Positions 1 through 8,377 of a stretch of DNA of 64,000 bases are shown here, piece by piece. The DNA lies in assembly GCF_030053135.1 (NCBI RefSeq), contig NZ_CP125650.1, forward strand, positions 358,656-422,655, read 5' to 3'. The notes below the pieces were generated by a model that made no database searches, was not told the DNA's origin, and worked only from the letters and a program-made list of their open reading frames with translations. A program made the translations under genes and the position numbers. This DNA is from Rhizobium sp. BT04 (GTDB taxonomy: Bacteria > Pseudomonadota > Alphaproteobacteria > Rhizobiales > Rhizobiaceae). The stretch's first letter is position 1. Each line of letters opens with the position of its first letter.

Positions 1-1
1 G

Positions 2-817
2 CGTCAAATGGTGGACGAAGGCGTCGATGCAATCATCATCTGCTGCTCGAACGTCACGGCTCTTAATCAGACGATCGAATATGCCTACAAAGCCGGTGTG
101 CCGGTGTTCTCATTTTCGGGCTACGTGACGTCGCCATACGCCATCAATGGCGCGGCCAATCACGCGCAGGGCGGTGCCGAGATGGCGACGTGGCTGGCGG
201 AAAAAATAGGAAAGAAGGGCAATATCCTTCTCGTTTCTGGTATTCCCGGTTTCGCTTCTTCGGACAGCTTTGACAAAGCGGCTAAGGAAGCACTTGCTAA
301 GTACCCCGACATAAAGATCGTCGGTGAAGTTGCAGGGAAGTGGACCGACCAGGTGGCCCAGGTCGAAGTTCAGAAGTTTCTTGCGACGAACCCGACGAAG
401 ATTGATGGGATCCTCACGCAGGGGGCCCAAGAGAACGGCGTTCTCAACGCAATGCTGCAGTCAGGTCGAGACATGATCCCGATTACTCTCGGGGGGGAAG
501 CTTCCGCCGCGTGCTACTGGCGCAAGAACCCCGAGTTTGTGGACAGGAGTTTCCATATTTGGCCGCCGCGTCGCGAGATGCAACAGATGTGGGAGATCAT
601 GCTCCGCACATTGGAGGGACAAGGCCCTAAGGTTCAGTCCTTCCTTCGACCCGTCTTGCCTTACACCATCGATGAAGTCCGCGCGGCGATACCAGAAGAT
701 TGCGACTTGAACTCGACAGACTTCGTGGAGCCCAAGGCGGACGGGTGGTTTCCTGCTGCGATTGCTGCAGACTACTTCGAACGCCCGGCTGATCCCTGGA
801 AGCCTGTGTCGAAGTGA
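2..817 (+). CDS. Periplasmic sugar-type ABC transporter substrate-binding protein (5' end outside window)
   Basis: This is the C-terminal part of a periplasmic binding protein of the ribose/TorT-like type 1 fold. It is open from the first bases of the window, so the start and signal peptide lie upstream. The reading begins RQMVDEGVDAIIICCSN and matches the middle of two full-length paralogues in this window (17055-18254 and 34214-35383), which share blocks such as GFASSDSFD, KWTDQVAQ and GGEASAACYWR. About 270 residues are visible. It is followed by a hairpin and then by the ATPase and two permeases of the same transporter, so it should deliver the ligand to that complex. The true ligand is unknown; 'sugar' is only the family label. 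Confidence 0.88.
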   Translation, partial: RQMVDEGVDAIIICCSNVTALNQTIEYAYKAGVPVFSFSGYVTSPYAINGAANHAQGGAEMATWLAEKIGKKGNILLVSGIPGFASSDSFDKAAKEALAKYPDIKIVGEVAGKWTDQVAQVEVQKFLATNPTKIDGILTQGAQENGVLNAMLQSGRDMIPITLGGEASAACYWRKNPEFVDRSFHIWPPRREMQQMWEIMLRTLEGQGPKVQSFLRPVLPYTIDEVRAAIPEDCDLNSTDFVEPKADGWFPAAIAADYFERPADPWKPVSK

Positions 818-822
818 AACTG

Positions 823-860
823 TTCTGCCCGGTGGGTCTTGCCACCGGACAGAAGTTTCT
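823..860 (+). terminator. Hairpin between binding-protein and ATPase genes (attenuator)
   Basis: CCGGTGG (829-835) pairs with CCACCGG (842-848) around a 6-nt loop. After one mismatch TTCTG (823-827) pairs with CAGAA (850-854), and a T-rich stretch follows. It sits just after the binding-protein stop. Such stem-loops usually let the binding protein be made in excess over the membrane components. A similar hairpin occupies the same place in the second ABC operon (42951-42976). Confidence 0.6.
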
Positions 861-908
861 CTTGTGGGAGGACCGCCTCGCGCGGCCGTTGGGATTAGAG
901 GATCTCCG

Positions 909-2462
909 ATGCAAAACCAAACTACGATCAAGTTGATCAATGTTGCCAAGTCTTTCGGCGAGACTAAGGCCTTAAAGAAGTGTGATTTTGAAGCCCGGGC
1001 CGGAGAAGTGCACGCCATCGTCGGAGAGAATGGAAGTGGCAAAAGCACGATGGCGAAGATCATGTCTGGAGTGTTGCACCCAGATTCCGGGAGCGTTTCG
1101 GTCCTTGGAGAAGAGATTTCGACTCCGACTGACGCCAAGCGCATCGGGCTGACAACGATCTTCCAGGAAGTGCTGGTGGCCGACGAGGCCAGTGTATTGG
1201 AAAACCTGTATGTCGGGCGCGACGGCATCTTCCGCTCGCAGGGCGGCAGTGGTCGGCGTACCGAGGCTGAGGAGATCCTGAAACGCCTCGTCGGCAAGCC
1301 CGTGGATCTCGATCAGAACGTTGGGGCATTGCCTCTGAGCGTCAAGCAATGGATAGTTATTGCGCGAGCGGTCTTGCGCAGGCCGAAGGTCCTCATCCTC
1401 GATGAATCGTCTGCGGCATTAGACCTCGATTCCACGATCCGCCTCCACGAGGAAATTGATCGTCTCCGTAGGGAAGGTGCGACCGTGCTGATCGTAACGC
1501 ATCGGATCGCTGAACTTGTCCGCATCGCCGATCGAGCCACGATCCTTCGCGACGGCGTCACCATTGGTACGCTCGAGAAGCATGAAATAACTGAAGAGAA
1601 CCTGCTTTCAATGATGACGCCCGCGGACCGAAACGCAAGCGACGCGAAGGCGTACGAATCAAAGCAAGTAGGCGCCGCCGCGCCGGCCGTGGTAGCGGTA
1701 AGAGACCTCGTTACTCACAGCGCGGCAGCGCCCTTCGATTTCGATCTACCGAAAGGAGCGATCATCGGTGTTGCAGGACTCGACGGGCAGGGGCAGGACG
1801 CTTTCGTACGCGCCGTTGCGGGTATCATCCAGCCTTTTGGTGGTAATGTCCAAGTCTGGTCATCCAGCACCGAGAGAATGAAAAAGGTCGCATCGCTCGA
1901 AGACGCTACCAAAGCAGGAATCTCGTATATTTCCGGCGACCGCAAGCGTGAAGGTATCTTCCCTCAGCAGAGCATCTTCGAAAATCTTGCCATCGGCGTC
2001 TATCGCAAGAACCTCGGTCCTCTTGGTATAATCAATAAGGCCGGCCTCAAACCCATGTTCAAACGCGAGGTGGATCGGCTCCGGATTAAGATTGGAAGTC
2101 CGGCGAACAAGATCACCTCACTGTCGGGCGGAAATCAGCAAAAAGTTTTGATCGGCCGTGCCTTTGCAAACGAACCGTCCGTCATCGTCCTTAACGATCC
2201 CGCTCGCGGTGTCGACCTCGGAACGAAGCGCGATCTCTACCGCGAACTGCGCCTGTTCACGGAGAAGGGTGGCAGCGTGATTTATCTATCAAGCGAAATT
2301 GAAGAGTTCATCGGCTTTGCGGACCGCGTCGACGTCTTCTTTGCTGGAAGGCTTTTCCGGTCGCTAGCAGGCGAGGACATAGCGGAAGAGCCAATCTTGG
2401 CCGCAATGTTTGGAAAATCGCCAAACGCCTCCATCGAGTTCGATCTGGAAAGGACTGCATGA
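909..2462 (+). CDS. ABC transporter ATP-binding protein, RbsA/MglA type (two nucleotide-binding domains)
   Basis: This 517-residue protein carries two fused ABC ATPase domains, the arrangement of RbsA, MglA and XylG, and energises sugar-type uptake at the inner membrane. Domain 1 has Walker A GENGSGKST and a Walker B reading ILDESSAALD, where the family normally has DEPTAAL; its signature region (LSVKQWIVIARA) is also degenerate. Domain 2 has a weak P-loop (GLDGQGQD) but a clean LSGGNQQKVLIGRA signature. I chose the ATG at 909 because AGAGGA lies six bases upstream and the family homology begins there; the open frame continues upstream to 762. Its stop overlaps the next start (ATGA), which implies translational coupling to the permease. 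Confidence 0.9.
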   Translation: MQNQTTIKLINVAKSFGETKALKKCDFEARAGEVHAIVGENGSGKSTMAKIMSGVLHPDSGSVSVLGEEISTPTDAKRIGLTTIFQEVLVADEASVLENLYVGRDGIFRSQGGSGRRTEAEEILKRLVGKPVDLDQNVGALPLSVKQWIVIARAVLRRPKVLILDESSAALDLDSTIRLHEEIDRLRREGATVLIVTHRIAELVRIADRATILRDGVTIGTLEKHEITEENLLSMMTPADRNASDAKAYESKQVGAAAPAVVAVRDLVTHSAAAPFDFDLPKGAIIGVAGLDGQGQDAFVRAVAGIIQPFGGNVQVWSSSTERMKKVASLEDATKAGISYISGDRKREGIFPQQSIFENLAIGVYRKNLGPLGIINKAGLKPMFKREVDRLRIKIGSPANKITSLSGGNQQKVLIGRAFANEPSVIVLNDPARGVDLGTKRDLYRELRLFTEKGGSVIYLSSEIEEFIGFADRVDVFFAGRLFRSLAGEDIAEEPILAAMFGKSPNASIEFDLERTA

Positions 2463-3433
2463 TGTCTGGAATCGCATTCCGTCAAATCACCCAGGACCGT
2501 TCCCTCTTCGTGCCGGCCGGCCTATTCATTGTCCTTTTGGTCGCCGTTGCCCTACGCGGACACGGGCTATTCACGAACAACGGCCTCGCAGGTGCAATCC
2601 TTGTCGCCACGCCCTTGATTCTAACGGCGCTTGCCCTCACTCCCATTGTCATGGCGGGTCGTGGAGCAGTGGACCTTTCAGTTGGCCCCTTGATGGGGTT
2701 CATCAACGTTACCCTTATTACCTGGCTTGTGGGTAACGGAATTACCAACCCTATCGCAGTGATAGTATGGGCAGTCGGCCTGGGAGCGGCATTCCAGCTA
2801 CTCCAGGCGCTGGTTATCATTTATGTGCGTGTCGCTCCGATAATCGTTACGCTGTCGGGTTTTCTTGTCCTCTCCGGGTTGAACCTGATGGTGATGTCCC
2901 GACCGGGTGGAGTCGCGCCCGACTGGATGCTTAGCTGGGGGGCGGGGACCGACATCATGTCACCTGTTTTGCTGTTGCTGGTTGCAGCGTATGCATTATG
3001 GCTCCTTCTCAGGGGGACTATGTTTTACCGCAACCTTCGCATGACGGGTGCGGATGAGCGCATGGCGTATACGAGCGGCGTTCGAGTGGACGCAGTCCGC
3101 ATCATCGCCCACGTTGTTGGTGGAGCATTCGCTGGACTTGCCGCCCTCAGCTACACGGCGCTGATCTCCTCTGGTGATCCGACGCAGGGCAGCACCTACA
3201 CCCTTCAGGCTGTTACGGCCCTGGTTCTCGGAGGTGCGAGCCTCTCCGGTGGTCGTGGTGGAGCACTTGGATCTACGCTTGGCGCGATCAACATGTTCCT
3301 CATCTCCTATCTCCTCTCCACCTTCAACTTCGGCACGGTTTCGGGGTTCGTTACCCAGATGGCATTCGGCTTAATCCTCGTCGGATCACTTCTCGTGAAC
3401 GTCTTTGTCATCAGTCGCCGCGCGGTTGTGTAA
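2459..3433 (+). CDS. ABC transporter permease, RbsC/AraH family
   Basis: This is a 324-residue, strongly hydrophobic protein of the branched-chain/ribose permease superfamily (BPD_transp_2) with about eight to ten membrane segments. The family hallmark LVLGGASLSGGRGGALGS lies in the last third, in the loop that contacts the ATPase. The start ATG overlaps the stop of the ATPase gene. It should pair with the permease encoded immediately downstream to form a heterodimeric channel. The ligand is not predictable from the permease sequence. Confidence 0.88.
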   Translation: MMSGIAFRQITQDRSLFVPAGLFIVLLVAVALRGHGLFTNNGLAGAILVATPLILTALALTPIVMAGRGAVDLSVGPLMGFINVTLITWLVGNGITNPIAVIVWAVGLGAAFQLLQALVIIYVRVAPIIVTLSGFLVLSGLNLMVMSRPGGVAPDWMLSWGAGTDIMSPVLLLLVAAYALWLLLRGTMFYRNLRMTGADERMAYTSGVRVDAVRIIAHVVGGAFAGLAALSYTALISSGDPTQGSTYTLQAVTALVLGGASLSGGRGGALGSTLGAINMFLISYLLSTFNFGTVSGFVTQMAFGLILVGSLLVNVFVISRRAVV

Positions 3434-3444
3434 GGAGCAAGATA

Positions 3445-4464
3445 ATGGTCGCGACAGTTATGAATTCCGAAATCAAATCGGCTCAGAAGTCTAACCCGCT
3501 CAAGGCTCATCGGAGCATCGTCATTGGCTTTGTTCTTCTGGCCTCTCTCTTAGCACTCGGTGCATTGCTGGTCCCCGGCTTCGTATCATCCCAAAACGCG
3601 CGTTCAATCCTTCTTCTCGCAGCGTTTCTGGGGCTTGCCTCCATTGGCCAGACCCTGTGCGCTCTGGTCGGTGCGCTCGATCTTTCGATACCATATATTA
3701 TTGGAGGCGCGAACATCCTCCTTCCCAGCCTTATGGTCGCAGGTATTCCCGCTCCCCTCGCGATGCTGGTTGTCATGCTCCTCGGTGCGCTTGTCGGGGC
3801 CGCCAATGGCGCCCTGAGCTTCCGTCTCCAAGGGCAAGCGCTGATCATGTCGCTCGGAGTTGGCTTCGCGGCCGTCGGTGCGGTCCAGATCTACACCTCA
3901 CTCGGCTCGGCGTTTGGTGGTACAGTGTTTGCTCCGGTACCCGAATGGCTGAGGAACATTTCGGCGTTCAACGGAAAGTTTTTCGGCCTGTCGCTGCCTC
4001 CGGTCATCGTGATCTGGGCTATCGTCGCCATCGCGCTTGGATGGTTCATGTACAACACCTGGTTTGGCCGCAGCATTTACGCCGTCGGCGGAAGCCGGAC
4101 GGCGGCCGCCCGCCTCGGAATCTCCGAATTCAAGGTCTGGACCGTCATCCATAGCGTCAGCGGTGCCATGTCTGCAATCACGGGCATGCTGCTACTAGGG
4201 TTTTCCGGTGGTGGCTTCGTCGGCGTGGGCGACCCTTATCTTTTCACCACCGTAGCAGCGGTGGTGATTGGAGGGACGTCGCTTCTTGGTGGGGCGGGCG
4301 GCTATGGCGCGACAGTGCTCGGTGTTCTTGTCCTGACTGTACTGACCTCGCTTCTAGTTGGCCTCGGACTGAACTTTCCGGCGCAGCAGGCTGTCGTCGG
4401 TCTGCTCATCGTTCCGATGGTCGCGATATACGCACGGTCACCACACATTCGAAATCAGATATGA
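3445..4464 (+). CDS. ABC transporter permease, RbsC/AraH family
   Basis: This is the second permease of the operon, 339 residues, with a short basic cytoplasmic N-terminus followed by repeated hydrophobic segments. The conserved VVIGGTSLLGGAGGYGAT block in the C-terminal third is the BPD_transp_2 signature. It starts 11 bases after the previous gene and is preceded by TAAGGAGC. Two different permease genes per transporter also occur in the second ABC operon (44543-46488), so both systems probably use heterodimeric channels. Confidence 0.88.
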   Translation: MVATVMNSEIKSAQKSNPLKAHRSIVIGFVLLASLLALGALLVPGFVSSQNARSILLLAAFLGLASIGQTLCALVGALDLSIPYIIGGANILLPSLMVAGIPAPLAMLVVMLLGALVGAANGALSFRLQGQALIMSLGVGFAAVGAVQIYTSLGSAFGGTVFAPVPEWLRNISAFNGKFFGLSLPPVIVIWAIVAIALGWFMYNTWFGRSIYAVGGSRTAAARLGISEFKVWTVIHSVSGAMSAITGMLLLGFSGGGFVGVGDPYLFTTVAAVVIGGTSLLGGAGGYGATVLGVLVLTVLTSLLVGLGLNFPAQQAVVGLLIVPMVAIYARSPHIRNQI

Positions 4465-4487
4465 TCAATGCATAGAAAGGAAGATCC

Positions 4488-5975
4488 ATGGCAATCTCCA
4501 GCACCCTGCTAGGCCGTTTAAAGGACCAGACTCTCGTTCGCGAGCAGATGCTGGTTGGAGGAAAGTGGTCGAGCGAAGGGGTAAACGGCACACGCATCAA
4601 CGTGCTAAACCCCTCCACGATGGACGTCCTTGCCTCTTTGCCTAGCGCTGGCCTTGCTGAAGTGCGAGCCTCTATCGATGCTGCAAAGGCTGCACAGAAG
4701 AAGTGGGCTAAGGTTTCGGCGAAGGAACGCTCGCTGATCATGCGGAAGTTCTACGAAGAGGTGGTAGCTAACGCTGAAGACCTGGCCGTAATTCTGACAT
4801 CGGAAATGGGCAAGCCACTGGCGGAAGCGCGTGGCGAGATTGCTTACGGCGCTTCCTACATCGAATGGTTCGGTGAGGAAGCCAAGCGTGTCTATGGTGA
4901 CACCATTCCAGGTCACCAGGCCGACAAGCGACTGCTTGTCATCAAGCAGCCGGTTGGCGTTGTGGCCGCCATCGCTCCTTGGAACTTTCCGTCGGCGATG
5001 GTGTGCCGCAAGATCGCGCCGGCGCTCGCGTCCGGCTGCGCGATCGTATTCAAGCCTGCTGCCGAGACTCCGTTATCGGCGCTTGCATTGGCGATCCTCG
5101 CGGAGCGTGCCGGAATACCCGATGGCTTGTTCAGCGTCCTCCCGACGGATAATGCAAGAATGTTTGGCGAGGAGGTCTGCTCCAACCCGGTCGTCAAGAA
5201 ACTGACCTTCACCGGTTCGACCGAAGTTGGCCGTATCTTGATGGCGCAAGGCGCCCAGAAGATCATGAAGCTGAGCCTGGAACTCGGCGGCAATGCGCCG
5301 TTTATCGTTTTCGACGATGCAGATCTCGACCAGGCGGTCGAGGGGGCTATGCTTTCTAAGTTTCGTAACGCGGGTCAAACCTGCGTGTGCGCGAACCGTA
5401 TTTACGTACAGAGCGGGATCCATGACAGGTTCGTCGAGAAGCTGGCAATGCGCGTGAGTGCCTTGCAGGTTCTTGACGGGTTTGAGAGCGGGGCGACGAT
5501 CGGCCCGTTGATCAACGATGAAGCGGTAGCAAAGCTCTATGGTCATATCGATGACGCTGTGACCAAGGGTGCGACTGTCGTGGTTGGTGGTGACCGCGAT
5601 GCTCGCGGAGGCACGTTCGTCCAACCAACGCTTCTCTCGGGTGCCACAAAGGATATGAAGGTTGCGCGTGAGGAAACCTTCGCGCCTCTGGCTCCGGTGT
5701 TCAAGTTCGATACTGTCGAGGAAGTCATCGAACTCGCGAACGATACGGAATTCGGCTTGGCAGCCTACTTTTTCGCCAACGACCTCAGGAACGTTTGGAA
5801 GGTCACAGAGGCGCTGGAATACGGCATGGTTGGCGTGAACACGGGTCTGATTTCCACCGAATTAGCGCCATTCGGCGGCGTCAAGCAATCCGGCTTCGGC
5901 CGAGAGGGCTCAAAGTACGGAATGGATGACTTCTTATCCATGAAATACGTCTGCATGGGCGGGATCGGCGCATAG
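4488..5975 (+). CDS. gabD: NAD(P)-dependent succinate-semialdehyde dehydrogenase (GabD type)
   Basis: A 495-residue aldehyde dehydrogenase that probably oxidises succinate semialdehyde to succinate. The active-site base is Glu265 in LELGGNAPF and the nucleophile is Cys299 in NAGQTCVCANR. The cofactor-site block FTGSTEVGR and the C-terminal APFGGVKQSGFGREGSKYG are very close to E. coli GabD. The start has AAAGGAAG seven bases upstream. It lies 23 bases after the second permease, so it is almost certainly cotranscribed with the uptake system. That links the imported compound to a C4 semialdehyde or a related aldehyde. Related subfamilies use glycolaldehyde or glutarate semialdehyde, so the exact substrate is an inference. 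Confidence 0.85.
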   Translation: MAISSTLLGRLKDQTLVREQMLVGGKWSSEGVNGTRINVLNPSTMDVLASLPSAGLAEVRASIDAAKAAQKKWAKVSAKERSLIMRKFYEEVVANAEDLAVILTSEMGKPLAEARGEIAYGASYIEWFGEEAKRVYGDTIPGHQADKRLLVIKQPVGVVAAIAPWNFPSAMVCRKIAPALASGCAIVFKPAAETPLSALALAILAERAGIPDGLFSVLPTDNARMFGEEVCSNPVVKKLTFTGSTEVGRILMAQGAQKIMKLSLELGGNAPFIVFDDADLDQAVEGAMLSKFRNAGQTCVCANRIYVQSGIHDRFVEKLAMRVSALQVLDGFESGATIGPLINDEAVAKLYGHIDDAVTKGATVVVGGDRDARGGTFVQPTLLSGATKDMKVAREETFAPLAPVFKFDTVEEVIELANDTEFGLAAYFFANDLRNVWKVTEALEYGMVGVNTGLISTELAPFGGVKQSGFGREGSKYGMDDFLSMKYVCMGGIGA

Positions 5976-6510
5976 CGATCGCCCAAGGGTCGCTCGCCGA
6001 CTGAACTTAAAGGGGGAGAGGTCTGTTGAATAGAGGCAGGACAGCAACATCCTCTCCGCCGGTTGCGAGGTCTCAAAAGGCTGGACTTTTCTAGAGGTTT
6101 CGCGGGAGCTGTCCTACGGATCTTCCCTTCCGACCCCTTCTGGGGCCGGCCTTGCAGACGAGATTTCTGCCTGTCTTTTCGATTGTCGATCCTTCCGCCA
6201 ATGCCCTACAAGGTAAGTCTTTCCCAGATAGCTTGTAGCCTTCGAAGAGGTAACACGACATGAACGAGCTGTTGCACCGTGGCGTTGTCGTTTCAACGTA
6301 TCGGAGTCCTGAGCAGGAGCATGATCACCACCCGATCGATGCACGCGTTCGTCCTGAAATCGATCAGGCCGACGATGCTGCACGTGCCAGCGTGGAGGGT
6401 CAAGCGAAAGCCATTCGCGTCAACCAGCGACGCGTCAAGGTGTAGTTGTCGGCGGCCGCACCCTCAGTGTCGGTTTGACGTAGCCGCCGATCTTCGCCGG
6501 CGCCAGGCCT
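5976..6510. other. Intergenic DNA, no recognisable gene
   Basis: This 535-bp stretch separates the ABC-gabD operon from the truncated group II intron. Apart from the hairpin at 6015-6057 I see no supported gene. Short frames exist on both strands, for example 6260-6445 on plus and 6114-6383 on minus. None has a convincing ribosome-binding site or family resemblance. It may be the remains of the DNA into which the intron or its host IS was deleted. Confidence 0.5.
6015..6057 (+). terminator. Long hairpin after the dehydrogenase gene
   Basis: GGAGAGG (6015-6021) pairs with CCTCTCC (6051-6057), and inside it TGTTG (6024-6028) pairs with CAACA (6045-6049). It lies about 40 bases after the stop of the ABC-gabD operon. 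There is no clear T-run, so termination is only inferred. Confidence 0.35.
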
Positions 6511-7016
6511 TTATGGTAGATCCGGATGCGTCCGGGTCATCCAGACGTCAAACGCGTAATGCAGGAAGAGATTCGATAGGATCGGGCTGACCACGCCCCC
6601 TTGCGGGGTACCACGCATCCGCTCAATGACTTCTCCGTTCTTTTCCATAGGCGCGGTCAACCATCTTTCGATGTAGAGCAGAGCCCAGTTGCATTTAACG
6701 TCTTTTCTGACCGTCTTCAGCAAGAGATCATGCGGAAGATTGTCGAACAGCTTTGATGTCGGATTCCGGATCAATCATCTGCTTGACCACCATCTGCGCG
6801 ATCCGATCACTGACCGCCGGTTCCAGATCTTGTAGAGATTTCTCGCAAGGTCTTTGTCAAACATCTCCAGGGTCTCACCGTCCACCCGGCTGCACCACGG
6901 TTGGCTTTGACCGCTTTGTAAGCTTCGTACACTTGCCGCTTCTCAATCCGAAACGGCTTGTCTGTCGTACCTATCGAAGTCATCCTGTTTCCAGTTGTTC
7001 CAAACAATACGACCAC
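6511..7016 (-). pseudogene. Group II intron reverse transcriptase/maturase fragments
   Basis: The first fragment, near 7016-6807, encodes RIEKRQVYEAYKAVKANRG, the N-terminal RT0 block, and loses frame directly afterwards. A short middle piece near 6810-6775 reads SDRIAQMVVKQM in another frame. The last fragment (6774-6511) encodes FDNLPHDLLLK and GTPQGGVVSPILSNLFLHY, the RT3-RT4 region, then stops at DLP. Compared with an intact enzyme, stretches between these blocks and everything from the catalytic YADD box onwards are absent. This is a decayed intron-encoded protein lying in the intron's domain IV. Confidence 0.8.
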
Positions 7017-7498
7017 CTGATCCGATCCCTTTGCTCCGGCCCCATTACAGGGCCCTCAACGCTCATACGGATCGGTCCGCCCCAGTCTCCTGCATCGGTA
7101 CTCTCGCCTTACGGTTTCTCCGCTTGGGCTTCTCCCTTGGCATCAGGAGCCTGGTTCCTGCAGTTCCGGGTGAAAGCCTGTGTCCAACTCACGCCCCCTC
7201 TACGCCGGTCGCCGCCCGCCCAATCATCAGGCACCCGGCGGACTTGTCCCAGGATGACGAAACAGTCCTGGTTTCGACGACGCTTATATTCATAACGGCG
7301 CGTCTTCGGAGGGTTCACTTTCGTTCGTCTTCGGACACGCACCTGCTCGGATCTCGTCCGAACTTTTCATCCGGCGCTCACCACCACGGCTCTTTACCGC
7401 AGCAGCTCGGACTGGTTTGAGACCCGCTCCTGAAAGCCGATCCCGGAGGGCCATCCTCCATCATTCACGCAGCTTCACGTTACGGGGTTAGCTCACAC
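6511..7498 (-). mobile_element. Group II intron, 3'-truncated and decayed
   Basis: On the minus strand the element begins at 7498 with GTGTGAGC, fitting the group II 5' end consensus GUGYG. About 480 bases of GC-rich, structured, non-coding sequence follow (domains I to IV), then reverse transcriptase remnants (7016 to 6511). The open reading stops right after the block that precedes the catalytic YADD motif, and no domain V/VI or rest of the maturase can be found, so the 3' half is missing. The 5' flank is an IS630-type transposase fragment. The element cannot splice or move as it stands. Confidence 0.7.
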
Positions 7499-7982
7499 TG
7501 AACTCCTTCCGTGCCTCTGCAGCACACTTTCGTCGATGAAGATCAGTTTCTCCGGATCGAGGTCCAATTGACCATCGAACCAGGCGCGCCGGCGCTTCAG
7601 GACGTCCGGTCGGTCCTGCTCCAGTGCGTGTGCGGTCTTTTTTAAAGGTCCACCCACGGCTTCGAAGCCAAGCGCCAAGTGCGCTGCGGCTGATCTTCAC
7701 CTGCCGCTCGACGGACAAGCGCTCAACCATCTCATCGAGCGTCACATCCCTACGCTCGTTGATCAACGCGACAACGAATTCCTCGTGTGCATCCACTGCC
7801 GAAGGTCGTCTCCAGCCCTGTGGCCGAGCAGTCAGCTCACCCTCTTTCGCTCTTGCAATCCAGCGGATCGCCGTCGAAATCCCAACTCCGAAACGAGCCG
7901 CAGCCTGTCGAGCCGACATGCCCGCCGCAGACGCTTTCAAAACCCGTATTCGAAGATCATCGCTCAGGGCCTGTCCCATCAT
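7499..7982 (-). pseudogene. IS630-family transposase, 5' fragment interrupted by the intron
   Basis: The reading from 7982 gives MGQALSDDLRIRVLKA, then a helix-turn-helix (ARQAAARFGVGISTAIRWI) and a second helical domain ending SRGWTFKK, typical of IS630 family N-termini. After an A6 run the homology continues in another frame (KKTAHALEQDRPDVLKRR, then LIFIDES, which holds one catalytic Asp). Such two-frame organisation is common in IS630 elements and may be natural frameshifting. The gene is cut at 7498 by the group II intron. The rest of the DDE domain is not present on the far side of the intron. Confidence 0.75.
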
Positions 7983-8377
7983 CCACCTCTTCTCTGTGGA
8001 GTTGAATCAGCTTCGATGGACGCCGTCACATCACAATCGATTCATCGATCGCAGGACTTGCTCTAGGTCGCTCGTGGCGGGGCGAAACTCGGTTGCTGAA
8101 AACGATGATGCTCTTCGAACGGCGCCAAATAAAATTTTGCCGGCTGCATCCTCCTTGTAAGCGCGGACGATCCATTGGACGCCTGACTATCCTTAAAACG
8201 TCGTCTTTTTGCATTCGAGACGGGCAGGAAAGGCTTCATTAACCAACGCAACCAATAGGTATTCTCAGCTATGTCACAGACCCACAAGATTGATCTGCCG
8301 TTCGAATGAATGAAACGGCAATTGGAAGATTTGAGTAGACAAGTCGATCGTCCACCTCACCTAAAAGGTTTGCCTTT
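7983..8377. other. Intergenic DNA between IS630 relic and chemoreceptor
   Basis: About 395 bp holding the upstream end of the IS630 relic and the leader of the chemoreceptor gene. The only supported element is AAAGG about eleven bases before the chemoreceptor ATG. I could not define an IS630 terminal inverted repeat because the partner end is lost. Confidence 0.4.

Noticed and set aside
461..1297. Minus-strand frame of 278 codons across the first binding protein and ATPase genes
   Set aside because: It spans two real genes antisense and is low in hydrophobic core patterns, a typical shadow frame.
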